NCBI GenBank assembly: GCA_002837195.1
Contig: KZ478060.1
Location: 420,463 to 484,462 of the forward strand
DNA from: Enterobacterales bacterium CwR94
GTDB taxonomy: Bacteria; Pseudomonadota; Gammaproteobacteria; Enterobacterales; Enterobacteriaceae
DNA length: 64,000 nt
Direction of reading: 5' to 3'
Shown: positions 17,144 to 26,039 of the stretch, piece by piece
Position numbering within the stretch: position 1 is the stretch's first letter
Layout: each line of letters begins with the position of its first letter
Translations under genes and position numbers: made by a program
The notes under the pieces: generated by a model
Seen by the model: the letters and a program-made list of their open reading frames with translations, nothing else
Told to the model about the DNA's origin: nothing
Database searches by the model: none

Positions 17144-19240
17144 ATGAGTAAATTATTAAAAATCTATCACTTGGGTAGTGCATGGTCTTGCTTAAAGATG
17201 TTGCTTGATTATCTCAGCACTCGAGAAGATGATCAGATAATTCATATTATTTTCTCATCAGCACATAAGCTAAATGAACAGTTTATAAATAAAAAAAACA
17301 CAGTGATTTTTAGTAAAAATGAACATAGTTGTCATGTGCTCTCGGACGTCATTTGTGATTTTATCGCTAATAAAAAAATAAATCATGTAAATGTTCATAC
17401 GGAACATAGGGAATTAGATATTGGCTTTGGGATTGTTATCAATGGAATCATAAATAAGGTTTCATTAGAAAATTTACAATGCCATCTCTATGATCATGAC
17501 TGGAGTGATGTTGAAAATCGCGCGAAAATATCTTCTGTTAATACAGTATCATTGCATTATGCAATCGACTCAGAAATAAAAAGAGTTGAGTGTTGGCTTA
17601 AAACACCATCGATTCTATCATCACTGCCATCAAGTTCGTTGATGAGAAATTTATTATGGCACCGTGTATTTAATGTTAAATGGCATTTCCTTGCATATGG
17701 ATTTAGCTCAGATAATGCATTACTTTCAGAAATATATGAAGGTTGGATGCCGATGCTGGTGTCACCGACAAAGAAGGTATCATTAAAAAATACGCTACTT
17801 GTTGGTAAGTTATTAAATTTGAGCGATAAAAATATTAATGACCTATGTAAATTAAAGAATAAAAAAGAGTTGATATGGTATGCAACAGGTACACAATTCC
17901 TTGATGTTAAATCATGGATTCATAATCTTGCAGATAAAATAGAAAAAAATCCAGAAATTTCCAGTGTTGATAATGTCATTGTAAGTTCAAAGTCAGAATC
18001 AGTTTTCGAGATCATAACAAGTAATAAAATCATTATTTTACCCTCATGGATATCACCAGATTATGTCGCTTTATGTTGTCCTGACCTATTGCCCGCTATT
18101 GAAAAAAATAATAAGTGGCTGGATAACGCGGAAAATAGCAATGGAATAACATTATGTAGGATGTCTCAAGGTCAATTTTTACCTACGGAGAATGATTTCC
18201 TGATTGACAGTGAAAGTGTACATCAGGACGAGTGGGTGTTTTATATGAATGCCTCGATGGGGGACGTTTTATATTGCCTGGCAACATTAAAATCATGGAA
18301 GAATATCTACAAAGGTAAAGTGATTTTTGTTGCGCATAGTTTGTACCGAGAAATCATCTCTCGCTGCTCAGAGGTAGATGTTTTTTGGCCTTTGGATGAT
18401 ATAGAAGAGTATCAACCATTGATTAAGTTAGCTAAAAAGAATGGTAAATATAAATACTTAATGAAATTTGACTGGGCTGATCCTGATTTGCACTTTCAAA
18501 AAGGCATTACAGAACTATTGAATGTGGATTTTATTCCGGATGAGCAATTTTTACGCCTGACAACTACACAAGAAGAGCGTAAAAAAGTAGACGATTTTTT
18601 AAAAGAAAATAAATTAAATGAACAGCGTACGGTATTACTGCATACCAGCATCGGATCTCCTAATAAGACATGGTCGCAAGAAAACTGGTCTGCGCTGGCA
18701 GATAAATTTAGTCAGAATGGTTGGAGAGTTATTTTAATTGGCAGTAATAATAATAAACATGCGCATAAAATTATGCCTTCATGGAACGACCCTCGTTTTG
18801 TAAGCGCAATTGATTATTTCACTCCAATAGAAATGATTACTTTAATGAATGCCTGTGATTTGCTGGTTGCAACAGACAGTGGTCCGATTGCATTGGCGGG
18901 AGCGAGTACGATTGCCATTTGCGGAATATATTCAATCGTTTCTGCTCGTTCTCGTTTACCGTTTCGTCATGGAAAACTTGGCTGGAATGCAATGGGAATT
19001 GATACAAACTGCCATTTTGGCCATTGTGCCAGAGGGTGGGATAATAAACAGTTTCAAGCAACATCGGGCCTTGACGAAACGCATTTTAGACCAATAACAA
19101 CTTTTGATTATTGGTGTCCAAATAATAAAAGCTATTCATGTATGAAAAATATTGATGCTGATAGCTTTTGGAAGGGTATAACCAGTTTTTTAGAGTCGGA
19201 CTCATATATACCAAAGGGTATGAGAGTGGAAAATATTTAA
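17144..19240 (+). CDS. Two-part protein with C-terminal family 9 (heptosyltransferase-like) glycosyltransferase
   Basis: 698 residues, AT-rich. The C-terminal half (about 360-640) is a GT-B glycosyltransferase of the heptosyltransferase family: MNASMGDVLYCLATLKSW (Rossmann start), VLLHTSIGSPNKTWSQENW (nucleotide-sugar site), GWRVILIGS and LLVATDSGPIALAGA. The N-terminal 350 residues have no motif I recognise; they look like a second alpha/beta domain (LKIYHLGSAWSCLKMLL, ELIWYATGTQFLDVKSW), perhaps another glycosyltransferase-like fold. No membrane segment. It is the first gene of an AT-rich block with an FkbM methyltransferase, behind a sigma-54 promoter match. Acceptor unknown; flagellin or surface glycan is the main hypothesis. 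Confidence 0.75.
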   Translation: MSKLLKIYHLGSAWSCLKMLLDYLSTREDDQIIHIIFSSAHKLNEQFINKKNTVIFSKNEHSCHVLSDVICDFIANKKINHVNVHTEHRELDIGFGIVINGIINKVSLENLQCHLYDHDWSDVENRAKISSVNTVSLHYAIDSEIKRVECWLKTPSILSSLPSSSLMRNLLWHRVFNVKWHFLAYGFSSDNALLSEIYEGWMPMLVSPTKKVSLKNTLLVGKLLNLSDKNINDLCKLKNKKELIWYATGTQFLDVKSWIHNLADKIEKNPEISSVDNVIVSSKSESVFEIITSNKIIILPSWISPDYVALCCPDLLPAIEKNNKWLDNAENSNGITLCRMSQGQFLPTENDFLIDSESVHQDEWVFYMNASMGDVLYCLATLKSWKNIYKGKVIFVAHSLYREIISRCSEVDVFWPLDDIEEYQPLIKLAKKNGKYKYLMKFDWADPDLHFQKGITELLNVDFIPDEQFLRLTTTQEERKKVDDFLKENKLNEQRTVLLHTSIGSPNKTWSQENWSALADKFSQNGWRVILIGSNNNKHAHKIMPSWNDPRFVSAIDYFTPIEMITLMNACDLLVATDSGPIALAGASTIAICGIYSIVSARSRLPFRHGKLGWNAMGIDTNCHFGHCARGWDNKQFQATSGLDETHFRPITTFDYWCPNNKSYSCMKNIDADSFWKGITSFLESDSYIPKGMRVENI

Positions 19241-19305
19241 TTATTTTCAGTGCTGGATTTTAATAAAAAACTAAATTTAAATAATTTATTTGTTAGGAGA
19301 GTAAA

Positions 19306-20103
19306 GTGTCTTTATTTCCACCACGCCCATTGGCATTTGTTTTGAGTTCAACGCATCACGGAAGTATGATTGTAAATCGTCATGATTATAATCAAAATCA
19401 ACGTCGTGGTCACTTTTATGGCGTGGGTTTTCAACTGCTCAATACGGCTAGTTTTGATCCCGATGAAGTTCAAACGCTATTGAAAGTATTAAATTGCAGA
19501 AGAAAATATTACGGCGATGGTGTATTTGCAATTGATGGTGGAGCAAATATTGGAGTCCATACATTAGAGTGGGCACGTCATATGCATGGTTGGGGGAATG
19601 TGTTGAGCTTTGAAGCACAGGAGCGTATTTTCTATGCTTTGGCTGGAAATGTTGCCCTAAATAATTGCAGCAATGCACAAGTAAAACTATGTGCGTTAGG
19701 GCGAGAAAATGGTGAAATAAGCGTTCCACAACCAGATTATTTTACACAAAATGCGAGTTTTGGTAGTTTAGAACTCAGACCGAGTGAGAAAAATGAATTC
19801 ATTGGGCAAAACATCTCATATTCAGAAGAGAAATGTTTAAAAGTTCCTGTTGCGTCATTGGACTCTATGACTTTCCCACGTGTGGATCTTATCAAGCTTG
19901 ATATTGAAGGTATGGAGTTGGAAGTGCTTGAGGGCGGTGAGATGCAATTAAAAAAACATTGTCCTGTCGTTTTCTATGAATCACAAAAGGGCGATAAGAA
20001 CAAAATCAAGCTCTTTCTGAATAGCCTTGATTACAATGTTTTTCAGATTGGATATAACTCGTTGGCGGTGCATAAAGATGATCCTCTAATGGGGCACCTA
20101 TAA
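19306..20103 (+). CDS. FkbM family methyltransferase
   Basis: 265-residue SAM-dependent O-methyltransferase of the FkbM family. The SAM site is AIDGGANIGVHTLEWARHM (about 76-94), then VLSFEAQERIFYALAGNVAL, and the downstream VDLIKLDIEGMELEVLEGG motif (about 193-211) typical of FkbM proteins. It begins at GTG with AGGAG 6 bases upstream, 65 bases after the glycosyltransferase, and is probably co-transcribed with it. FkbM proteins often methylate sugars in surface glycans and glycosylated flagellins. Confidence 0.88.
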   Translation: MSLFPPRPLAFVLSSTHHGSMIVNRHDYNQNQRRGHFYGVGFQLLNTASFDPDEVQTLLKVLNCRRKYYGDGVFAIDGGANIGVHTLEWARHMHGWGNVLSFEAQERIFYALAGNVALNNCSNAQVKLCALGRENGEISVPQPDYFTQNASFGSLELRPSEKNEFIGQNISYSEEKCLKVPVASLDSMTFPRVDLIKLDIEGMELEVLEGGEMQLKKHCPVVFYESQKGDKNKIKLFLNSLDYNVFQIGYNSLAVHKDDPLMGHL

Positions 20104-20254
20104 TCATTTTCATTTAAATAGAAAGCATGTTGAAGGCTAACTGGCTTTCCAACATGCTTTTAATCTGGTATTGATGAAATTCCAAACTAAATACTGTTAA
20201 AACATCGTATAACTTAAATTCATGGTGAGTCAGCCATCACCATGATTTTTGGAA

Positions 20255-21109
20255 TCAAGCTAAAAGAGTCTCGATGGTTTTAGGTGAGATTCTATGCCCA
20301 TACTTTTTAAGTAAATTATAGCGTGGAGGAACATAAATATCTAAAACGCTGGCGGGTACATCAGTGAATAAATTTGCATGATTTCCTTTCACGAAAAAGG
20401 CATTGGAACCCGTTTGAGCGTTACAACAGACTAAACGATATCCAAACTTAATAAAAAGTTCGCAAAGACTCATTAAAGAAGCGCCAAAGTAATCGCTACC
20501 ATCCCAGCGATGCTGAGGGTTATAAGGCATAATGAAATGTCCCGGAGGCGTAAATCTCGCATTATATTCCACGATAAAAACATGAGGCGATAACCCTTTT
20601 TGAAGGAGAGCCTCAATAAAGTGATAGTCATTACCGTCTAGATCAAGAGAAATCAAATCAGGTGATGATGTTTGTAAGTAATTCAATCCTGAATTGGTTA
20701 GTTGATTAATGTTATCTAACGTTATCCATTGTTTTATATAGTGCAGGCGAGATGATTTTGTATAATCAAACGCCAAATCTTGACCGCCTACCCAGTAGCC
20801 TCTCCATCCGAGACTAGCTAAAATTAATGTGTTATTTTCTAAACCATTCCCAACGCCATATTCTGCATAAGTGCCATTCTTCGTCAAACCCATGCGGCGT
20901 AGAATTTCAAGAGTTATTCCATCTTCATCGTTCTGAGAATAGGTTTTGTTGCCATATTTTGCCAATGGATTTTTAGCATTCTCGTGCCATGATTCGATTA
21001 ATCCTTCTAGCAATAAATCATAATTAAGATCTTGAGTTTTCGCTATGTTGGCGATTTTTTCTTTGATGAAAGAAATATCCTTCTCCAGGTTTTCTATCTT
21101 GCTTTCCAT
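20255..21109 (-). CDS. Methyltransferase-like protein with N-terminal coiled coil
   Basis: 284 residues, AT-rich, convergent with the FkbM gene. A short heptad-rich coiled coil (MESKIENLEKDISFIKEKI) precedes YSQNDEDGITLEILRRMG, TYAEYGVGNGLENNTL (a SAM-site-like glycine motif, about 84-99) and PDLISLDLDGNDYHFIEAL (acidic post-motif like that of FkbM proteins). This pattern recalls small-molecule or sugar methyltransferases annotated near polysaccharide loci. No transmembrane part. The function is inferred from fold only; an alternative is a non-methylating Rossmann protein. Confidence 0.65.
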   Translation of the reverse strand: MESKIENLEKDISFIKEKIANIAKTQDLNYDLLLEGLIESWHENAKNPLAKYGNKTYSQNDEDGITLEILRRMGLTKNGTYAEYGVGNGLENNTLILASLGWRGYWVGGQDLAFDYTKSSRLHYIKQWITLDNINQLTNSGLNYLQTSSPDLISLDLDGNDYHFIEALLQKGLSPHVFIVEYNARFTPPGHFIMPYNPQHRWDGSDYFGASLMSLCELFIKFGYRLVCCNAQTGSNAFFVKGNHANLFTDVPASVLDIYVPPRYNLLKKYGHRISPKTIETLLA

Positions 21110-21660
21110 TCTCTCTCCACTAAATTATCTATGACAAGTACAGTGTTCATACTATTTCAGTCTAAGGCTTGTACAGTTACCATTACTGGTATAATAGTCA
21201 GGGCAAGCAAGGCATTTTTCACAACAAAACTTTCCCGGCTCTGAACACTCAAAATTTATTAATCACGCTATTGGCCAATGGCCTCACTCGTTAAGCATGT
21301 AAACAATCTTATGAAGTGATGTGATAACCCTTTTCTTTTTTAAAGCAAAAATCATACCAATGTTTAAGGCGTTGAAATGAACGGCAGCAGGGTTTAATGG
21401 CGTTGGGCGGAAGCATTATTTCATCACACGGAAAGAAATTTTCCTTTGGTGGCAATGAAAATGGAGAGTTTATTCGAAGGGCGCAGTCGCCATGCTGATT
21501 GTAATCACTTGAAGGATTTTAAGAATCTGAATGTCAGCGGAAGGGTAAAAATTCAATGAAGAAGGCAGTGGCAATGGCAATAGATTGCCGAGTTGTTAAC
21601 CAGATGCCGTTAACAACTCGGTGATTTTATAGCGCTAAAAGATGATGAGTCACACCGCAA
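21110..21660. other. Gene-free 550-base right flank of the AT-rich island
   Basis: No intact gene is visible. A 13-bp perfect inverted repeat CCGAGTTGTTAAC (21588-21600) / GTTAACAACTCGG (21609-21621) sits before the ftnA end but lacks a T-run on either strand. A plus-strand -10 (TATAAT) with a weak -35 (TTGTAC) near 21166-21192 faces no gene. Around 21400-21555 one plus-strand frame stays open (containing FPLVAMKMESLFEGRSR) without a convincing start and may be a decayed coding remnant. Confidence 0.4.
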
Positions 21661-22170
21661 TTAGCCGTGTGCGTGTACGGTATTGCTCATGCTGCCGAGA
21701 TCTTTGTCCACAAAGTACAAGGCTTCACCGCTGTTGCCCACCAGTGCCAGTTTATCCAGCACAGATTTAAACAGTTTCTCTTCTTCATGCTGCTCGGACA
21801 CGTACCACTGCAGGAAGTTAAAGGTGGAGTAATCGGCCACGGTCATGGCGGCGTGTGCCAGCTCGTTGATTTTGCCAGTGATCAGTTTTTCGTGATCGTA
21901 GGTCATCTGCAGCAGTTCTTGCAGTGAATTAAACGAGACCGGCGGCGCTGCGATGCTACCCAATACTGGCAGTGCACCGGTGTCGCTCAGATAGTCGAAC
22001 AGGCGCTGCATGTGGTCCATCTCTTCGCGAGAGTGTTGCTTCAGGAAAGACGCGGCGCCATCGAAACCTTTGTCACTACACCAGGCGCTCATCTGCAAGT
22101 ACAGATTGGCAGAATAGAACTCAAGATTCAGTTGGTCATTCAGTTTAGCGATCATTTCATTCGACAGCAT
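21661..22170 (-). CDS. ftnA: Non-heme ferritin FtnA
   Basis: Iron-storage ferritin, 169 residues, forming 24-subunit shells in the cytoplasm. Ferroxidase-site residues are visible in [13 protein letters not shown] (Glu17), [14 protein letters not shown] (Glu/His) and the strongly conserved [20 protein letters not shown] (about 122-141), which is identical in style to E. coli FtnA. The ATG at 22170 matches the E. coli start; an in-frame extension to 22206 has no ribosome site. Regulation by Fur is suggested by the box upstream at 22328. Confidence 0.95.
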   Translation of the reverse strand: MLSNEMIAKLNDQLNLEFYSANLYLQMSAWCSDKGFDGAASFLKQHSREEMDHMQRLFDYLSDTGALPVLGSIAAPPVSFNSLQELLQMTYDHEKLITGKINELAHAAMTVADYSTFNFLQWYVSEQHEEEKLFKSVLDKLALVGNSGEALYFVDKDLGSMSNTVHAHG

Positions 22171-22327
22171 ACAGGCTCCGGAAAAGTGTGATGAATTTTC
22201 CGGCATTATGCATCTGGTATTTTAAAATAAAAACCCTAAAGTTTGCATAATGCTATATTAATTTTAAATTATTGTAACATGCTGATATTTAGTGATTTTT
22301 AATTGAAAGGAATTATCATTTCTGATT

Positions 22328-22346
22328 GATGATGATAATTAATATC
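22328..22346. promoter_or_regulatory. Fur box upstream of ftnA
   Basis: GATGATGATAATTAATATC matches the 19-base Fur consensus at 16 positions. It lies about 160 bases upstream of the ftnA start. In E. coli, iron-loaded Fur activates ftnA from an upstream site by displacing H-NS, and the AT-rich surroundings here fit that arrangement. Confidence 0.65.
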
Positions 22347-22395
22347 AAGCGGGGCTAATCAAATAAAAACAAGAATGATTACTATTAATTATTGG

Positions 22396-22428
22396 CCCGT
22401 TCTCCGGCCATAATATCCGGAGAACGGG
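22396..22428 (-). terminator. Terminator of the pentitol ABC operon
   Basis: CCCGTTCTCCGG (22396-22407) pairs with CCGGAGAACGGG (22417-22428), a 12-bp perfect stem 8 bases past the stop of the minus-strand operon; AT-rich but interrupted T sequence follows on that strand. Confidence 0.7.
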
Positions 22429-22435
22429 GTGGGGA

Positions 22436-23443
22436 TTAATTACGTGCGTCGAGCAACTCTTTTGCGTTATCTGCGGTGACGGTGGTCCACGGAATGTAAT
22501 AGTGTTTCTCGGTGCCGCCATCCCACTTCAGATCCTTCTCATACTGTTTCCAGATTTCTGATTGTGGTTGATAACTTTCGCCCTTCACTGCGCGCAGAGC
22601 GACATCGATTGAACCCTGAATCTGCCCTTTTGCATCTTGCAGGATGGAAACCATTTCACCCGCCTGTACGGCATGGATAGCATCGGAAACCCCATCAACA
22701 CCGGCGATAGCAAAATCTTTCACATTCAGGCCGGCACCTTTAATGGCTTCAATTGCGCCCAGTGCCATTTCATCATTCTGCCCAATCACACCGTTGATTT
22801 TGCCACGGTGTTTTTGCAGCCAGTTTTCCATTAGAGGTTGTGCTTCTGCACGTGACCAGTTGGCGGTTTTGCGTTCCAGCACGGTAACCTGACCTGCGCC
22901 ACATTCAGCAATGGCTTTATCGTTGCCTTTACCACGCTGGATTTCACCGCTGCCGCCTTTCGGCCCTTCAATGATGACCACATTCACTTTATTGGTTTTG
23001 CAATCCAGCTTATCCAGCACCGCTTTGGCTTCCAGATAGCCACCTAACTCATCGTTAGAGACCACTTCTGAGGTCATGTCGGTGGTATTCAAACGGGCGT
23101 TGGTGACCACCACCGGAATTTTGGCTTCGTTGGCGTTGGTGACGATATCGATATTGGCTTCAAAATCCATCGGGTTGACGATGATCGCGTCAGCACGGGT
23201 CTGGATGGCGGTGGCCGCCTGATCGTTTTGCACGGAAGCATCGTAACGCCCGTCATAGAAGGTCAGCACGGCTTCGCCGCTTTTCACTGCCGGATGCTCT
23301 TTACCATAGCGTTCCATCAGTTGCACAAACTCCGCTTTGTTACCGTACATCAGCACGGAAATCTTCACCGGTGCAGCCTGGGCAACCGCCATGCCCCCCA
23401 TCATCATTGCTGAGGCAAGCAACGCAATTTTGGTCATTTTCAT
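22436..23443 (-). CDS. Periplasmic sugar-binding protein (RbsB-like) of a pentitol/pentose importer
   Basis: 335-residue periplasmic binding protein of the ribose-type family (Peripla_BP_4). Signal peptide MKMTKIALLASAMMMGGMAV, cleaved after about AQA-A. Conserved blocks: ADAIIVNPMDFEANIDIV, VVVTNARLNTTD, GVIGQNDEMALGAIEAIKGA and IAGVDGVSDAIHAVQAGEMV. Last gene of a five-gene operon with RbsC- and RbsA-type subunits, xylulokinase and a xylitol-type dehydrogenase, so the ligand is probably xylitol, another pentitol or a pentose such as lyxose. The AGGAG site 5 bases ahead supports the start. Confidence 0.88.
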   Translation of the reverse strand: MKMTKIALLASAMMMGGMAVAQAAPVKISVLMYGNKAEFVQLMERYGKEHPAVKSGEAVLTFYDGRYDASVQNDQAATAIQTRADAIIVNPMDFEANIDIVTNANEAKIPVVVTNARLNTTDMTSEVVSNDELGGYLEAKAVLDKLDCKTNKVNVVIIEGPKGGSGEIQRGKGNDKAIAECGAGQVTVLERKTANWSRAEAQPLMENWLQKHRGKINGVIGQNDEMALGAIEAIKGAGLNVKDFAIAGVDGVSDAIHAVQAGEMVSILQDAKGQIQGSIDVALRAVKGESYQPQSEIWKQYEKDLKWDGGTEKHYYIPWTTVTADNAKELLDARN

Positions 23444-23480
23444 TGTTTTCTCCTGGTAGGGTTTTTTTATTCGAACACAG

Positions 23481-24518
23481 TTAATCGCGTTGTTGTTTAC
23501 GCGAGGGGTCGAGCAGTACAGCCACTACAATCAATGCGCCTTTAATAATTTGTTGGTAGTACGATTGCACACCCAGCAAATCGAGGCCGTTATTCATGAC
23601 ACCGATGATCAGTACGCCAAAGAAAGTACCGACCAGCGTGCCGACGCCGCCCGCCATGCTGGTGCCGCCGATCACCACCGCGGCGATGGCGTCAAGTTCA
23701 TAGCCCGCTCCGGCGTTGGTTTGTGCCGATCCGGTACGAGCCGTCAGGATCAAACCGGCAATCCCCGCCAGTGCCGCACACAGGGTGTACACCAGCACTT
23801 TAATGCGTACTACGTTGATGCCGGAGGTACGGGCGCTCTTCGGGTTGCCGCCCACCGCATACACGTAGCGACCAAAGATGGTTTTGTTCAGCAGCAGCCA
23901 GGCGAGACCAAACAGCGCGATAAAGATGATGACGGGCACGGGAATCCCCGCCACATAGCCGTTGCCCAACCAGCGGAAATCGCTATTGAGCTGTGAAACC
24001 GGGTTGCCATCAGTGGTCAGCATGGTAAGCCCGCGCGCCGCAGACAACATGCCCATGGTGACGATAAAGGGTTGCAGGCGATAACGGGCTAACACGGTAC
24101 CGTTAATCAGACCGCAAACGATGCCAATCCCCAGCGCGATAATCAGCGGCATCATCACCGCTGTTGCGGTGTCGCCAATCGCCAGGCCAGCATTGTTGGT
24201 GGCAAAGCGGGCCGCCACAATGCCGCTTAAGGCGAGCACCGACCCCACTGATAAATCGACCCCGGCGGTGATAATCACAAAGGTCATGCCAATCGCGAGA
24301 ATGCCGTTAATCGAAACCTGACGCAGGACGATCAACATGTTTTCGTTGCTGAGAAAATAGTTGCTGCTCCAGGCGCCTTGCGCGACCTGATATTCACCAA
24401 TCAGTGCCACAATCAGGCACAGCACAAAGAAGGCGATAATGATGCCGTACTTATGCATACGGCGTTTATTGCGGGTGAAAAACGAAATCCCAGGTGTTAA
24501 AGAGTGTGTACCGTTCAT
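23481..24518 (-). CDS. Sugar ABC transporter permease (RbsC family)
   Basis: 345-residue inner-membrane permease of the ribose/xylose/galactose class with about ten hydrophobic segments. Family markers: ITAGVDLSVGSVLALSGIVA near residue 85, RLQPFIVTMGMLSAARGL, YAVGGNPKSARTSGI, and AAVVIGGTSMAGGVGTLVGT close to the C-terminus (coupling loop region). It lies 15 bases downstream of the ATPase gene and 37 bases before the binding-protein gene. Confidence 0.92.
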   Translation of the reverse strand: MNGTHSLTPGISFFTRNKRRMHKYGIIIAFFVLCLIVALIGEYQVAQGAWSSNYFLSNENMLIVLRQVSINGILAIGMTFVIITAGVDLSVGSVLALSGIVAARFATNNAGLAIGDTATAVMMPLIIALGIGIVCGLINGTVLARYRLQPFIVTMGMLSAARGLTMLTTDGNPVSQLNSDFRWLGNGYVAGIPVPVIIFIALFGLAWLLLNKTIFGRYVYAVGGNPKSARTSGINVVRIKVLVYTLCAALAGIAGLILTARTGSAQTNAGAGYELDAIAAVVIGGTSMAGGVGTLVGTFFGVLIIGVMNNGLDLLGVQSYYQQIIKGALIVVAVLLDPSRKQQRD

Positions 24519-24533
24519 GTTTTTATCTCTCTG

Positions 24534-26039
24534 TTAAACCGCTAGCTTCATCAGTTCAGTCTGGGTGGCATCGGCTGCCGATAGCTCTCCGGCCAACTGA
24601 CCATCACGGAACACCAGAATGCGATCGCTCATACCAATAATTTCCGATAACTCGGAAGAGACCATGATGATGCCCTTGTCTTTCAAGGCGAACTCCGACA
24701 TAAAGCGGTAGATCTCTTTCTTAGCACCGACATCAATACCGCGGGTGGGCTCATCCAGTAATAAGACGTCTGGGTCCAGCAATGCCCAGCGTCCGAGCAC
24801 CACTTTCTGCTGATTACCACCGCTCAGATTACCGACGATCTGATCGCCGTCCGGCGTTTTGACGTTGAAGCGTTTGATCATCTCGTTGGCGCGCTCCTGC
24901 TCCTGCTTTTCATTGATAAAGCCGGCGCGGCTGATGCCGCTAAAAGAGGAGATATTGATGTTCTCGCTGACCGAGCGGCATAACACCAGACCGGTCTCTT
25001 TGCGATCTTCCGTGACATAAGCAATGCCGCAGTCAATGGCTTCTTTTGGCGAGTGACGGCCCAGCGTTTTTTCACCCAGGCGGATGGTGCCGCTGTCGGC
25101 GTGGTGCACGCCAAACACCAAATCGAGAAATTCGCTGCGCCCGGAACCCACCAGACCGTAGATACCGAGGATTTCACCGCGTTTCAGGTGCAGGCTGATA
25201 TCTTTGATCTTGTTGCGCCAGCGCAGGTTATTCACTTCCATCATCACTTCGGTGCCGGGCTGGTTGAACTTGGCGAACTCACTGTCGTACTCACCGCCAA
25301 TAATGTGTTCAATCAATTGTTCACGGGTGATGTCGGCAATAAAGCCTTCGTGAATGTAGGCACCGTCGCGAAAGATGGTGTAGCTGTCGGCGATCTGGAA
25401 AATTTCTGACAAGCGGTGTGAGACATAAATAATGCCTTTGCCTTTGTCCGCCAGGCGCTTAATGGTTTGGAAAATTTTCTGCGCGTCTTCTTCACCAATG
25501 GCAGAAGTGGGCTCATCCATAATGATGATGTCAGCGTTGGCGTGAGATAACGCTTTGGCAATCTCTACCAGTTGCTGCTCGGCGACACTCAAATTGCGCA
25601 TTTTCTCGGTGGCATCAATATGGAAATCCAGCTCTTTCAGCAACGCGGTGGTGCGCTGATTCAGGGTAGTGAAATCCACAAAGCCAAAGCGTTTAGGTTC
25701 ACGTCCCAGCCAGATGTTTTCTGCCACCGTCAGGTCAGGGATGGCGCTTAACTCTTGCTGAACAATCGCCACGCCACCTTTCAGCGCATCTTTCGGATGA
25801 TGAAACTCGCAGCGTTCGCCGTTGATAAAAATGTCGCCTGCATCCGGCTGAATAAACCCCATCAGAATACTAAGAAACGTGGATTTACCGGCACCGTTGC
25901 CGCCGCACAGCGCGTGGATAGAACCGCGACGCAGGCAGAATTCGGCATTTTTAAGCGCGACAACCTGACCAAAGGCTTTGCGCACGCCCGTCACTTCCAG
26001 CAGGTAAGCGGGTTGTTGCGTGTGGGGGTCGCGGGTCAC
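24534..26039 (-). CDS. Sugar ABC transporter ATPase with two nucleotide-binding domains (RbsA family)
   Basis: 501 residues with duplicated ABC domains. First domain: GGNGAGKSTFLSIL (Walker A, about 46), LSVAEQQLVEIAKAL (signature), IIIMDEPTSAIGEED (Walker B). Second domain: GLVGSGRSEFLDLVF (degenerate Walker A), LSGGNQQKVVLGRWAL and LLLDEPTRGIDVGAKKEIYR. The degenerate sites are usual in RbsA/XylG-type ATPases. It starts at GTG in a 4-base overlap with the xylulokinase stop, so import and phosphorylation genes are translationally coupled. Confidence 0.93.
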   Translation of the reverse strand: MTRDPHTQQPAYLLEVTGVRKAFGQVVALKNAEFCLRRGSIHALCGGNGAGKSTFLSILMGFIQPDAGDIFINGERCEFHHPKDALKGGVAIVQQELSAIPDLTVAENIWLGREPKRFGFVDFTTLNQRTTALLKELDFHIDATEKMRNLSVAEQQLVEIAKALSHANADIIIMDEPTSAIGEEDAQKIFQTIKRLADKGKGIIYVSHRLSEIFQIADSYTIFRDGAYIHEGFIADITREQLIEHIIGGEYDSEFAKFNQPGTEVMMEVNNLRWRNKIKDISLHLKRGEILGIYGLVGSGRSEFLDLVFGVHHADSGTIRLGEKTLGRHSPKEAIDCGIAYVTEDRKETGLVLCRSVSENINISSFSGISRAGFINEKQEQERANEMIKRFNVKTPDGDQIVGNLSGGNQQKVVLGRWALLDPDVLLLDEPTRGIDVGAKKEIYRFMSEFALKDKGIIMVSSELSEIIGMSDRILVFRDGQLAGELSAADATQTELMKLAV

